From positions 62,001-126,000 of the forward strand of contig JAUGWO010000166.1 of assembly GCA_049724395.1 (NCBI GenBank): a DNA stretch of 64,000 bases, read 5' to 3'. Below the pieces are notes generated by a model that searched no databases, had not been told where the DNA came from, and saw nothing but the letters and a program-made list of their open reading frames with translations. A program made the translations under genes and the position numbers. Below, piece by piece: positions 33,501-47,408 of the stretch (within the stretch, counting starts at the first letter, position 1; every line of letters begins with the position of its first letter). Source of the DNA: Spongospora subterranea f. sp. subterranea. Taxonomy: Eukaryota; Endomyxa: Phytomyxea; Phytomyxea; Plasmodiophorida.

Positions 33501-34226
33501 CGGCTTCTCTAACATCTTTACCCACGATTGAAGAAGCTGCAACAATAACTCCTCCAGGTACACTGTTGGTAAGTGAAATCATGCACCTGCTCACAGCAAT
33601 TCTGCACAGGGTCGACACCAAGTCCGTCTCCAAATCTTGTACAGGTCGTGATCATGTCATCGCCAGAGCACGATCGTCTAATGATTGTCATCAATATTCT
33701 AACCAACCCAAATCTATGGCTTTGTCCTACTGTGAACCAAGAAACTATCAGGTTGTTCAGAGGAAATGCGCTGTGTTTATTTTGCTTATTTTGGGTCATC
33801 AGAGATCCTTGTCTGGTAAAACAATCCACCCCTTCAACGTGCTCGTCAGGGGAAATCTTGGCACAAACCTACAGAAATACGCGATTAGCTGGCTCCAGCT
33901 TATCGACGAGTCGTAGCCGTTCAAATTCCGATGGTATTGACGATACTGGTAGTTGAATCCATGACCTTACCATTCTATACACTGATACGTGAAACAGAAT
34001 CTGATCTGTCGCAATCAACCGATTATCCTATAGGATCATCAGGAGAGCTCATCATTCCATTGGGTGTCAGTGACCTAAGCGATGGTGAAATACCTCGGTA
34101 TTTGACGCGACAGCAGTTCGCTAAGCCGTTCAGTAATAACTTAAATGATTGAAGTATTTCATCCTGACCGCTCACCATCCTTTCTTCCCAGATATATCTT
34201 CGTCTGATGATGAATTTGGACAATAG
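30518..34226 (+). CDS. Large Ser/Pro-rich coiled-coil protein (centrosomal/TALPID3-like?)
   Basis: The first long exon (about 30518-31505) is basic and Ser/Thr/Pro-rich (KSESTRKKVPHRSTRARTPD), then turns helical: EREHAYQNLIQEFMRNQEQM, SSVEKQMSELEDNATACTRR, RIQQQAQAVAQQ. After an intron ending near 31557 comes VDQMQQLAQLQDLRPFKSKA, then KRIQELHQAMVNLDQETCLE. Later exons hold SLTQLMEETILDELVSPRSP, a Ser-rich region (SGSRSDLAKRSRSVSPLKSV) and acidic motifs (MSDLSEDEPDDGDVDAE, VSDLSDGEIPRYLTRQQ). The end is NISSSDDEFGQ at 34226 after an intron at about 34131-34191. The order of coiled coils, conserved LLDEL-like helix and terminal SDGE/acidic segments recalls the ciliary protein TALPID3, but similarity is weak. 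The start is uncertain, and some introns in 31600-33200 are approximate. Confidence 0.55.
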
Positions 34227-35054
34227 CGAGCAAATATTAAAAAAAAACGAGTTACTAAAACCATTGGCGTCTTGCATAAGATGATCGAACAAGGTTGAAC
34301 AGGTTCAATTTACAAGATCCGCCGATGCAAGCAGCAACATAGAACACTAGATCGTCTATAGGAGATCGTCATTTCCATTGTGAATGAATAGATTTCTATT
34401 ATCTTAATTGTCAGGATTACATCGATTCTGCAATTATTTATGTTAGCTGCAGGAAAGTCAGCCAACTCACTGCTTTCACAGCAAATATCGAAGGCATATT
34501 TACGGTTGCAGTGCCAGCACAATTTTATTGCTTTTTACTTGAAACTTGAGTCAAAAGCCTAGATTCTGCGTTTATTGACGTCACCACCTGATTGACGACG
34601 AAAACCCATGTAAACTGATTATTAATAAACGGAAAGAGCAATTTTGGGGAATGAAAGCGCTGAGATCGCGAAATCCGAAAGACACCTGATGCTGTTCCAA
34701 GAAAATATCACCGAGAAACAAGGCATTCTGAAAGAAACAATTTTCATGTTCGGCGCAATGAAAAAATCACGCAATCGTGTAATGTAGAACGGAACCAACT
34801 GATGATTTGCATTGAAAGTGTCGGTTGGTAAAATAAGGCATCGGTTTGTAAACTACGTTCGCCTTAAGGTTTTGCTTCGCCAAGCAAAGGCAGGCGATTC
34901 CAGTTAATGTTTGGGCAGGATCCGATAGCGGCACGACCAGATTTACGACTATAAAAGCGAGGATCGTCTATTCATGAAAAAGCAAGATATTTACCGAGGC
35001 TATCAAAATTGTATCAATGACTAAAAGATGATTATGCAGAATTTCAATCCATAA
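34227..35054. other. Convergent spacer, no supported gene
   Basis: 828 bp between the stop codons of two convergent genes. A minus-strand frame near 34600-34730 (NALFLGDIFLEQHQVSFGFR) follows a good 3' splice site but has no recognisable partner exon. No RNA gene was identified. It probably contains the two 3'UTRs. Confidence 0.35.
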
Positions 35055-38000
35055 CTAAGACGTCATCTGACTATGTTCGACTTTCCTCCACCCACTCCCT
35101 TTTCTGCTGCTTGAATTACTCCGAATCGACGACGCTCCGTCATCATCCTCGACGCCGCTATAAAATCAGCTTATCATTTAAACTTTGACGTTACCATACT
35201 ACAAAAAAACCTGTTATTATCGGTGTCGCTAAAATTTGGAGGATCTTCAGCACCTTCAAGTTCCAAACTGTTATTCAGGGGTCTAAAAATTAGAAACAAA
35301 ATAATGAAACCCGAGAAGACACTGACCTAGTTCGGACGGAGACGATTTGATTCACTACATGTGAATCGTCCTCAACCTAAGAATAGTTTTCAACAAGAAA
35401 CAAGACAATACCAAAATGATTACGGGAAGGCTACTGAAAGAAACGCTACCATCATCATTCAACTCAGGTATCGGAGAGTCAAGGTCAGAACACCGAAGAT
35501 ACGGACGACGGTTTTTCATTGTCAATCTCCGATTCAATTAAGAAAGGAAACTTGTGGAAGAATTGAGAACATAATAAAGCGTCTCAATCCACAAACGAAC
35601 CTGGAGATACCGTCGCAAAACGTCTACCACATTTGCGGTTCCCGATTGTGATTGGCGGTTCAGAATATGACCACGTGGATGAACAAGTCCATTGTCGATG
35701 TGATAGGAATGCTGCTCAATATAGCCTATAATTACTGATGGTTAAACCATAGTCAATGAAAAAAAATCAAAGTCATTACGTTCCATCCAAGGAATCATCC
35801 AATCACAATGATGGCGCAACGACGAAAAATGTGAAGCTAACGGTGGGCATACTTCTACACTTCGCAACAACAATCGGATTGAAGTAGCCGTAAACGCTGC
35901 ATGACCAGAGGAAAACGACCGCATATGACATAAAATCCCATTTTCAACTGACATAAGCTCCTGAATGCGTCTGGTCTTTAAAGTTCACAAGTCAAACAAA
36001 GAACGAAGGAGTTTAGGGACGAGACGGACCTGAAGACTATCTGCAATTTGTACAATGCCATGGAAAAGATCAAAATAAGGTTGGACTTGTTCTGTTGTGG
36101 CTTTCACGATTCCATCAATAATCATCTTATTTACAGGGGCAAGATGTGAAACGTTCTCCCAAGATCTGCTCCAAACAAAGATTACTAGGGTAACAGCAAC
36201 AAGAATTGGCGACAAGCAATAACCGATGAGTGAGGATGTCAACAACACCCTGGACGTCACCACCCGTCGCCAAAGCCCTCTCATAAAACATTTCGAAGTT
36301 GATAACTTGCAAATCCTCATTTGAAAGGGTGGATAATGGTCCCGGCAGGCTTGTTGCGGGACGGCAATGGTTGTTGCCATAACATCCTAAACCATTGTAC
36401 CAACGTTAGTGATACAGTTGAACACAAACTGGAATGACAAACCCCGAACGAGGACACCCATAATCTGATATACCGTATGCAAATCGGGCTGAACAGCACG
36501 GTTACCCATCACGGTATTATGCTTAGGATAATGATGCAGTAAAGTATCGCGGCCAAGAATCAAATGCCCTTAGCAAGCGCAGATGAGACAAGTCAACTTT
36601 GCAAACAAAATGCGATACCTAGCCGGGCAACAGCGGATTGACTGACCAGAAAATGTCTAGCATAGGCCCCAGAAGATGCCCAACGGAGTAAAATTGCAAA
36701 TCTGAAAGTCCAATTGTCAATTAAACAGAGGTAATTAAGCCAATTCGACGCACAACTGATGAAACCGCAACCAATGACGAGACGCGGAGTCCACAAGCGT
36801 AAGCAAGGAAGCAACGATCTCCTGACAAAGCGTTCGGGGTACGGCGTTCTGACCATCATTATATAACGGTGGATAAACTAGAGTAGTTCACTGACCTGGC
36901 CAAATATATGTTCATTCTCGGCAAACTGTGTCTCGTATTCAAATTCAGAATACGGCGGCGGAGGTGAATCTGAGGGCATGTGAGGAGTATCATGCGCTGA
37001 GACTTTTTCCAAGCAGAACGAGAGGACATCTGAAAACGATTCGCGGATGTTCTATTGAAAAGATGAAATACAGTCTAGCATGATTAATACAAAAACATCA
37101 CCTTGTCGCGACAAGTAAGTAGAAAATCTGCAAGCAAAACAGGTCGCGTGGCAAATTCTCGGAGAAACCAGATCGCCAAGTCCACATCCGCGAACACATG
37201 AGACCGCAGCGTGGAGAGTGCAGAGCAACATTCTCCATAACCTGACGCAGTACGGGCAGCGACCTCAAGGCTGAATGTGACAAAAAGCTGAAGAAAACAT
37301 TCAGCGGGCTCGTAAATAAAAACTAAAAATGCTTGCCTTCAGCGACGCTTGTTCGTGCTCCCTGGTAGGCAGAGCGATGATCTCCTTGATAAACACAATG
37401 GAAGCCGGATCGAACAGTTCTCTATCGCGGAAAAACATATTGTTATGACTGGAAATCTCATTGGCCATGGCTGGGGGGATGATACACTAAAAAAATGTTA
37501 TATTGAACGACATCGACATTTTCAGACTCACCTCAGTATCTGAATCGACATTATCATTGCTAGTTTCAGTCTTTTCGTAAACAAGCATATATGCATTTTT
37601 CATATTGTCATCTCCGCCAAACGCCTAAATATATTTAAACACGCTTTGATAAATATCAAAATACTAACCTCTTCGCCGAGCTTCTCGATCGAAAAAATCT
37701 TCTAACAACTTGATCATTGAACTCAAACCAAATGTTCCCTGCAGCGCTGCGATCGCGGATATAGCTGAAATAATGACCAGCGTCCGCAGTGCCAATATGA
37801 ATGATTACACCACGAAGTTCATACTCCAGAGGGCTATTTTCAAGGTGAGAAACATGCAGGGAATAGAACGCATATACAAACCCAGAAGATTTCATGTCTG
37901 GGGTTAACGCCGTTTTAGTATACGGTTCCATATTAACTTTCAAGGGAAATTCGAATCTGTTGTTTAACTTTTCATTCATGAAAGTCTCAAAGTTCAGTTC

Positions 38001-41000
38001 AAACCTGAGGAAACCGGCTCAGGACCCCAACGTCAATGAAAACAACAAAATAAAAAATACCGCTTCAAGTGGAAAATTAAGGTTTGAGGTAGATTGTCTA
38101 GAACAACTCTCTTCAATGTAGTATCAGTTCTGGCACCACAGGCATCACAGTCCACCCCGTTGAGTTTTTCACTGGCCACATATGCCTCCAACGATTCAGA
38201 GAGGGTTTTAAATCCTTTAACCTAAATTTACAAACGTAAACATTTGTTGAAAAGAATCAGCATTTTCACCTGGAGCGAAACATTTGAAAAGTCCTCATAA
38301 CGCTCCCGGATTGAACCACATCCACCTTGACAAAGCATTTGATTACACAATCTGCCCCCGAAAATGTTTTTCAGTAGAGTTTCATGATCGCTTCCTTTTA
38401 GAGCTAGCTCGACTCGGTCCACAAGAACGTTGAAAAACTCTTGTGCATCTTGTTGAACTCGCACATCAATTGGAATTCCTGCTTCGTCTGAGCAATACGT
38501 GAGCAAACTGAGACACATGCAAAACCGCATTTCATGAGGTACCTGTATATGCCCCACAAAAAGATGATGTGTCATAGGCCGCACATGACGACATGACCAT
38601 GTTGGCGAGCATGTTCTGTAGTTGTGCAAAAAGAACACGATGCTGTTTGATGGCTTCTGATGCGGGAGGTTCATGAGAGGAAGAGGCTTCGATTAGCCCA
38701 CGCCTAAGACGAGGGATCATGAAGAGTTGGGATACGAGAGCATTCATATAGCACGTTGTGCCCTGATTGACCAATCCAGTGTAACCACTTGGACCACGAA
38801 CAATCTTTTCGGGCTCATAATCCCAGCCACGGCGGACGCAAGCTTCATCGGCAATTTCTCTGGTCGGGGAAGAGCAAATTTCGGTTAGGCATCGTATTGC
38901 TTTGCCAAGATTCTGCTGAGAGTTTGAGCATAATAGATAGACACAGGAAAACGCTCCTTTCCGAGTCTGCACTGAGCGACATTTTGGAAAATCAGGAGGT
39001 CCAATTCCGAAAAGACATTTGTGTAAAAGAAGTTCCACAGCACCAGCATCGCCAGCAGATTCGCAGAGTTTGCTATCAGCTGAGCATAGTACAGTGAGGA
39101 TCTCAATAATTCCAAGCAGCAGTTCATCAGATACAACGCTAGACAGAGTGGATGGAGCCTCAATACTTCGATGTGATTTCAAAGCTGTCACAAACCGAAC
39201 AACCAACGAGTCATACGAAGACGGGTCGAGTCGAGATGATGAGAATCTTTCGACGAGCAATTTTTTGAGAAGGTTGAAAAATTGCCCGCTTGGGGACTCT
39301 TCCACCTGATGTAGAAGGGACAGAAGGTAATCTAGAACATAGGAATGTAAAGAATTATGAACCTGGCACGCGGAATATAAAGTTGATTGAACTTGTTCAC
39401 GAACCGCACGAACGTTCCCAGTTAGCGCTCTATGTAACAGCGACATTACTTCATCAGTGCACAAAAGCGGCAATATGACGTCAGGCGCCAAATCAACAAG
39501 CCAACGCCAAAGAGGCAACGCAAAATAAACAACGCAAGTCGCAGGCCAAGAAGACTTGATCCGATTACCCGTGGCAACTTGCGACAGGATCTCCAGAATT
39601 CGTGAGTGCAACTGATCGAAACGAAACCAAGGCAGATTTGGAGGGCAATGTCTCAATCCGTTGATCGGAGACGAAACAGTCTTATCTTGCAGTGACACTG
39701 AATTTGTCAATAATGCAAAAATACTTTTCAACAAAAGTGCAAGACAGAATAACGAACAATCGTCATCTTGGCGAAGAATCTCGGCATGCAGGAGGAGGTT
39801 ATAGAGATGTTCGAACCCGCCTGTATTGACGAACGCTACCGACCAGGGAGAACCTTCAGGTAATGATATGCCTTCAGTTGATTCATCCTTATTACTCACG
39901 GAAGTGGTGGGCTGATTTGTTCCATTCATAGACGATTTGGAAGATGATGAAGCAGAATCTAAAACTGATAAGAACTATGTTTGTAGGTGAACAAATGGGG
40001 TAATACCATCACAATCACCATTGGCCTCGCCCTCGTCATCAGTAGAGCAATCGAAAAGGCTTGTCATCACGTCGACATCCATTTCTGTCCAGTCGCCCCG
40101 ACATATAAGATCTTGAATAATTTGGAGAGAATACATGAGTAGAAACGCGGAGCTGGAATCAAAGAGAGCAGGCCAATCAGGAATGTGGCGGTGACGTTGA
40201 AGCGGTTCAGAAGCATCGGCTAGCAAATCTGATTAGCATTGAAACAACCAGGACTAATAAATAATTACCTGGAATTGAATGAGGCGTGGGTAACTCTGAT
40301 ATTTTTCGTTTCAGCGAAGGGTTAGTAGGAATTGCCATCAACAATCGCCAAACTTGGCCAGATATGCGACTGTCCCCGAGCTGCAATGCACGAAAAAAAA
40401 TCGAAAAATACTCGTCGGAACTGGAAAGAATATCTTTTGGAGACAGCTCTATAATTACATTTGGTGAACTGATGGACTTTACAAGTGCTGCATTCTGGAA
40501 AAAGGAATAAGAAGAATAAATCTACAAAAATGAGGTTGCTACCTGTGGCGAACACAGCCTTGATAACTCTTGAGACATTATTTGAGGGAACTGACACGCC
40601 GCTAAAGTATAAAACTGTGAAAAGGCGGGCGAAGTAAGCGACTTAGTCCCATTTAGTTGGTTCACATATTTAGACAAAAACGCCTCAGGATCAAAAACGC
40701 AATCGGGATACATCGACTTAGCGACAGTCGACGCTGAAATAAATCTCTTCAACTAAAAAAAATATTAGAACATACAGCAATGAAGCAGACGATACGAATA
40801 CTTGTGCCAACGACATCGTGTCGCTGTTTTCAGTAAAAATACTGAAAATTTTTGACACGGATTCCTGAGCAGACTCGGTCAGCTGATTTCCAGCCAAAAG
40901 AGGCAGGCTTCTCGCAACAGGTCTTTCACCAGGAGGTTTATTCCTGAATACCATCATTATATGAATACAAGCCTATGACAAAATGAGGCCACAATTTCGC

Positions 41001-44000
41001 ATGAAATCGGAAGAAATCACCCGAGAGGGTACACCAGTATGCCCTAATCTTCGCTGTCGTTTCCTTCTTGGAGTTAGACTTTCCGAAGTAGCACAATGCG
41101 CTGAGCAAACATCCCCAAGTATTTGAATGTCAAAAAGTTCTGCCCCGTGTAGAAACATTCGAACATCGTTGCATGCGACATTAAATTTGGAAGCAAGTTC
41201 GTTGCGAAGACACCGAACGGTCGAGCAAGCCGATTGGGTAGTGATAAACGGCGAAATGCCAGAGCATGTGACCCGAAACATTAGTGTAGAATTACTATCA
41301 TCTAGATTTTGTCGAAGCCGGCCATGATTGGAACTCATTGAACTTAAAGAGCCGGCATCCCTTAGAAGGCGTGAAAGCAGCCTAAGCAAACGGCGAATCC
41401 TGGGATAATCGGACGCGTCAATCAAAACAGTCATGCGCCGCATAATATTGCTGATATACTCCAAACGGTGTCCAGAGTATATTTGATTTAAGAGTATAAC
41501 CGTGCAGCATGAAACCCGAGAATCAGCTGCCTCCAGAAGTATGCCCCAGATGAAGTCTATACCAACCAAGTCGAACGCGATAATCTGGTATGGACGTGAG
41601 GTCAACTTTCCAGAAGATGAATTCACGATGAGGAAGTAGCGCTCAATGCACGCATATGCAGCTTCGGTGAGCGAACATGGTGATAGAGAGCATAGCTTAG
41701 TTGTGAAAAGGTGAAGGACTGCCTGATGACCAATGCATTTGAACTCAGTATGCGAAGACACGGTGGCACCATCATCCAATATTTCTTGAAACCAATTCAA
41801 AATAACATCACTTTGACGTTGGAATATGGACTTTTGGAAAATAATGTCCCATAAGATATCGATGTGCGCATTCGCCAGGTGCAGGTTGGATTCACGAAGG
41901 ATGAACCGTAGAAAAGCAAGACGGCGACGAATATTTTCAATGAAACTGCAACCAGAATTTTGAAAATCACCTTGTTCAGCGGATATATCTGTTAATTCAG
42001 AGCCACCAGAGTCAGTGTTGCTGCGGATTGAAACTTCCATAAAAGCAACCAGTTCATCAAAAACGGATTTCATGAGATCGCAATGAACATCCAAGTCCAG
42101 TTGATAGCTTCAGAGCGAGAGCAATGGATTGGAGGTTGCCCGTTCAGTTCAGGGTCAGTGTGAGATGGAGTAATAAGAGAGGAAAAAAACGATCCGACCG
42201 AAGGCAACGCCGAAGAAACGGATTCAGAAAAATGGGCAGCTCCCAAACTTTTCAAAATATTTTCTGCAAGACTCATGTTCTGCAAGATGCAACTATGATC
42301 TTGTATTTTTCGCCCTGCACGGCTGAGAAACCTAGTCCGATTTCTCATGAGGCAATCATGGGTATACCCTTTTTCGGGAACCGGAGAGCATATTTTGACA
42401 TCGCCGGATGACGGAACTATATGCAGCATGAGCTCTAGACGTAATCGGGCTTCTCGAGAGAGTTCCGATGACCCTGCTTGCATTGCATCCCAGATCAGGT
42501 CCAACGCAACTAAATCACCACGATGCAGCCGACGGATCATATCCAAAGTATGGACGACATAGTCTGAAAAATCGACAGCTTTGACTCGCCTCAATAGATG
42601 AGCAACATGTTCTTCAGATAAATCAGGTGATATCTCATCCAGAACGGTATAGAGAATTTGAGTCATTGTCTCGTCCTGCCAGCGGGTTGCTCGTTGGATC
42701 GCTGTCCATATCAAGTCCAGATGAGTGTCCGTCAATTTCCCTTCTCTGCAGATAAATCGAAGTAGCTCACTAGCACGTTTCATGAGTTGCGCATGGGCAT
42801 GATCTCCAAATGCATCTTCCCACACACCGTTGCTGTCCATCCACTGTATAAACGCTGACGAATCTAGCCACTGCCACCTGTAAGCAGCCCAGCCGCAATC
42901 ACCGCCGCTTCGGCTGGGCCGAGAATAAATATCACGACTTTTGCAGATGTGCATCGTATCGTATAGGAACTCCATGCCATTCAATTGCCTTTCTACAATG
43001 GGGCATCGCACCCTTTTGACCGCCATATTCAACTCGAATTCATCCAAGACGCGAGACACGTCTGACTTCGCGCGGATTCGCAAAAGCGGGGTCCGAATAA
43101 TTGTGACGAATTCAGACAAAAACTCCTTCGTTAAGCCTCTAAGCTCGACATCGGTGAGGTCCAAAATGGTATTGAACAATGCTTGCGAAGCTTCATGGAC
43201 AAAATTTTGCGCGAACTCTTCAGAAAGTAATGGGGCTATTTGTCGAAGAATAAACGCGAAAGATCTCACTTCTTCCAGAGATGGATGCGGTTCGGCATTG
43301 ATACGGCTTAGAAGAAAAGATAGCCCATCGGAGTCAGCCAGAACATTGATTACCATTGGAAGAAGATCCCCACCCATCATTGGGCTACGATAAACGGCGC
43401 AGGTTTCGTTGGTATCTTTGCTGGAATTAATGAGCCACTCTTCCGGATATAACATTTCGACACCAGACGACGGCCTGCCTCCAACAGCAATGGAAAAATG
43501 TGGAGCAATACGGCCACTTGTTCTGGGAAGCCATTCGTTATACGTAGCAGTCCAATTATCATAAGCAATGTGCAATAATCCATCCACATTCTGCCCAATA
43601 ACAGACGCCGTATACCATTTCGAGACGTGATCGATACAGTCGACTCTAGATCCAATAACAAGATCTGTCCGCCATTTCTCAACCGATTCCGGTAACTGGC
43701 TGATGGGAGATAGGTACCGGGACATCATCGGAATTGACTTTTCCGTGACAAGATTACCGAACCGCTGACTTTGGATTTCCATTGTCGCACGATGGTGAGA
43801 AAATGATAGAACCTTTACGGCTTGAACTGTGCCTTCTGGGTCGAGCCAATGACAAAATGAATTACGGCGAAGCTGTGTCGTCCAATGCTGCGGAGGCAGA
43901 GGTATCGATTCGCATTGAGCCTCTACCACCATACGTTGATCTAAAGAGTAAACAGAAGCAGCTCTATCCGTCATCATTCGGATGACATGCCATGCAAGAA

Positions 44001-44461
44001 CGGAGAAGCGATTGTCCCTGCTGCGTAAAACGTGCAGAGCGAGCTGAAGTAGCGAAGATAGAACATTCAATAACGCATCACGAGCATCGGCCACGAAAGG
44101 GTAACCAGGTAGTGCCGGCCCCAATATCGCCTGTGCTATGCGGCCCTGTACGATCGAAGACGGTTAGATCATGCCTGTAAATCAGCGAGAAGAACATTAA
44201 GCGATAAACGGTTGGTGTAGTAATTGCTGTCGCATTCCGTTGTCAACGGAACAGAAATGACCAATGATTCGCATCGCTACTAACCATAAAGCGCGAGAAC
44301 GTATCGAAAAACGCATCCGACTTCACCATTGCTTGATCTAAAATACGACCGATGCGAATAGCGCAACCTAAAAGCTCCGGCTTGCCGAGACCGCCGGACT
44401 CCAATCCTTCCACCAATTGTATGACGTCATCGAAAGTAAACGCGGGGGCGTTTCCCGCCAT
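35055..44461 (-). CDS. Giant ubiquitin-specific protease, USP9X/USP24 family
   Basis: Very large cysteine protease that removes ubiquitin from substrates. From MAGNAPAFTFDDVIQLVEGL (ATG 44461), armadillo/HEAT-like helices run across most of 44100-38900 (for example HLDLIWTAIQRATRWQDETM; YRPYQIIAFDLVGIDFIWGI-type repeats as in USP9X). A Tudor-knot/chromo-barrel-like module lies at about 43480-43675 (IGSRVDCIDHVSKWYTASVI, YDNWTATYNEWLP). A ubiquitin-like domain lies at about 41105-41285. The catalytic domain has the Cys box GLVNQGTTCYMNALVSQL (about 38730-38785), two CxxC zinc pairs (LCQGGC, CDAC), and the His box GVIIHIGTADAGHYFSYIRD with WFEFNDQ (about 37700-37850). The C-terminal helical part (AMANEISSHNNMFFRDRELF; SIRLLLRSVEVCPPLASHFS) ends MTS at 35055. 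Around 25 short introns are implied. The catalytic triad is intact. Confidence 0.9.
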
Positions 44462-45777
44462 ATGGGTGATGGATACCCGGCGATCAGAAAGGGATTGTGG
44501 CAGAGGAGGCGGTCATCAATCTCCTCTGCTTACCTTGAATAAACACATTCAAAGTATACTAACGATTCAAGCAGGTCGTAAACTGTCCGTGGTGTGGTGT
44601 CTTAACACACCACTACGTGCCCAGAACAAGGTGCTGAGCAAAAGAATATCGGGGGCGGGGTTCGCTATCTCACTTGACATAATGCCGAACCAGAATAACA
44701 CAATGGCGGCATCTCCATATACAAGCCGGGGTTTCCTGGGGATCTTTTTGAGAGCGTTTAGTGTTTGGGACGGCGAGAAACGGCAGAGCTCGAGAGGGTT
44801 TTTTTTTTGTTAGGCTTTTCGCCTGCTCTTCCGAACGTTTTGATGAGTTAGTTTATTACCGATTGGTTTGATTGTTATCTAGCAGCCCGCTTCCAGCTTT
44901 CAAAAAGAGAGAGAGAGAAACGCAGTACCCGTAACTTTGGAATCCGGTCACGCGATGCAGTTCGAGACAAATTGCCAACGTGACATTTGATAACTCCCTG
45001 GTGTATCATCTTGTCCGCGCTCCGTTTGTCGCACCCACAAATCGCCATCACGGCAATGGTTGTATATAAATAGGTTGGAAAAATCTTTGACAAGTCGACA
45101 GTGAAACCCCATCATTTCCGTCGAGCCTAAAATAACGACCGACCATTTGATTTCAATTGACCTGAAATATACTGTAACTTGAAGATCTCTGTATTTTCTC
45201 TATTACGGATGAAGAAATACGATTTGCGATTGACGGCGCGAATAGTTCGGCGAAAAGATCATCCCTGGAGAGGTCGTGAACACTCAGGCTGGGGCGCTTT
45301 CTCATCGGAAAGTTCATCTAGACAAATCACCTCGGATTGCATATTGTGCTCCCTACCTCTCAAGGGATGATATTGAAGAAGGATTGTGGGACAACTACAG
45401 GCATGCGCCTTGAATTTCGCTGGCAGCGGAAGCGTTGTCGCCTTGCTCTCATGGTGGCACGATAGAAAAATTCGCAAATCGCCACGATTGCGGCAGGCCC
45501 GCGAGACTCTGCCTGTTGCAGCACAACCTGCTGATATCTCAGAGCCTGCGTTCAAGATAATCGTAATCTGCCCACGTCTACTCTTCAGTAGAATCGGAAT
45601 CTGGCTCTATTTTATGCACATTCTGAGGTTCTCTGCTGGGCATCTGCACGAACGTTCCCGCGCGTCTACAGGAGTTTTTTTGTGACTCGATATTCTGAAA
45701 AAATTCAGCGACGCCTCACTGGCGGCTCAGTCCTAAGTGCCGGAGTCCCATCGTGTTCCCCGACCAGAGTCGAATAA
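44462..45777. other. 1.3-kb spacer between USP and ENPP genes
   Basis: Divergent spacer. It has a T-run (about 44799-44809) and an AG-rich tract (about 44906-44919). Minus-strand frames at 44875-45093 (MSKIFPTYLYTTIAVMAICG) and 45259-45555 (KFKAHACSCPTILLQYHPLR) and a plus-strand frame at 45386-45685 compete. None has recognisable similarity, so a small unknown gene is possible but unproven. Confidence 0.35.
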
Positions 45778-47291
45778 ATGGTTCAGTCATCAGAAGATGA
45801 GTTTGGTTTCGGGGAAGAGTCAGATCCGTTGCAGATTCCTGAACCAACGACGTCGGTGGGCAAAAGTCAGGGTCTAGCGCCCTGTGTTCCGATGCTGCAG
45901 CTATTGTGTGTGGTCGGTTCGTTGTGGTTTGGGGGGTTGCTGGTTTACTGGCTGCTGTCCAACCACCCTGGCCCATCTATCCTGGTCCTTGTGTCTTTGG
46001 ATGGGTTTCGCCATGATTATCTTCATCACCTATCCGGTAACTCGTCTTTGCTTGAAATAGCTCAGACCGGCGTTCACATTGAGAGACTGAAGCCCTGTTT
46101 TCCATCGTTGACGTTTCCGAATCATTATTCAATAGCAACTGGCACCTATCCAGAAACGCATGGCATCATTGGGAATTATTTCTTCGATCATCACGACAAA
46201 TCATGGTTTTCGCCGAAAAATAGTACCCAAACGAAGTGGTGGGGCGCAGAACCAGTGTGGGTCACTGCTGAAAAACAAGGGCGCCGTACATTTGTGACGT
46301 CGTGGCCTGGCTCAGCTGCTGAGATTCAGAACACGCGACCAAGCAAATATTTCGATTACGATCCTGCCGCTACCATAATGGAACGAATCGACGTAGCATC
46401 CGGTTGGATCCGATCAGAGAAGCCGCCGTCACTAATCATGGTCTACATCGACGAGCCCGATCGTTCAGGACACAGGTAATCATAACTTGGGGAAACTCGT
46501 TGTACGTTCATCGTTGACCGGTGTGTGTTTAGATTTGGTCCCGATTCACCACAAACTGTTGAGGCTATTCACCAAGTCGATTCTGCAATAGGGACGCTCA
46601 TGAATGCATTCCCTGCTGATAATTCCAATATCGACATCATGGTTGTCAGGTAACGGCCATTGTTTGTGATGAAGGAACCCATTTCGAGCCATATCGTTTC
46701 CCTCAGTGATCATGGGATGACTCTTGTCGGAGAGGAAGGCACGGTCATTGACCTGGACCCTTTTCTGAACTTTCCTGACCCGACTGTACTAAGAGCTATC
46801 TGCTCTCCAGTATTCGAGTTCTTTCCTGATCCAGATTTACTTCCTAGTCTTGTTGAACAGCTGAGACTTGCACAATCTGCAAATCCGAAAATGGTTGTGT
46901 ACACCAAGGACGAGGTACATCTTGCATGATGAATGCTTCCGATTACGTTTTGGACTTATATCCGCTTCAGATACCGTCTCGGTTTCACTATTCGAACAAC
47001 AATCGCATCGCTCCTGTGATTGCAATTGCCAGTCTAGGATATGTATTTTCCAGTAAAAAATTAGGCTGTGAATTCCGAGGGCAGCCATTCGGCGATCACG
47101 GATACGATAATGATGAACCGCAGATGTCGGGGTTTATGGTTGCTTTGGGCCCATCGTTCAAACGGGGCGTCCACATTCCTTTATCGATCAATACGGAAAT
47201 CTACGATATTGTATGCCATGTTTTAGGGGTCACACCTGCTCCCAACAATGGAACAAACCTGTTTACCCGTATTCTATCTAAATTTACATGA
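45778..47291 (+). CDS. ENPP: Ectonucleotide pyrophosphatase/phosphodiesterase (ENPP-like), type II membrane protein
   Basis: Alkaline-phosphatase-superfamily phosphodiesterase cleaving nucleotide or phospholipid phosphodiesters outside the cell or in the lumen. A short cytosolic N-terminus (MVQSSEDEFGFGEESDPLQI) leads to one membrane helix (LQLLCVVGSLWFGGLLVYWL, residues about 40-60). The metal-binding Asp is in LVSLDGFRHDYL; the nucleophile Thr is in CFPSLTFPNHYSIATGTYPE. Further metal ligands follow in YIDEPDRSGH, SDHGMT and FGDHGYDNDEPQMSGFMVAL. Introns lie at about 46478-46532, 46649-46706 and near 46914-46970. It ends ILSKFT at 47291. There are no nuclease-like or somatomedin domains, so it resembles ENPP4/5/6-size enzymes and single-domain protist forms. 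All six expected metal ligands appear present. Confidence 0.92.
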
Positions 47292-47408
47292 TTTGCCAGC
47301 CCTGTGGTACCTACCACTGTACAAAGCTGTACATACGGTAGTTATGCGCGCACTTGTCCAGGCCATGCGGCGGAGTTCGCAAAAAGTACGGGTGCCGTAC
47401 TGCAGTTG

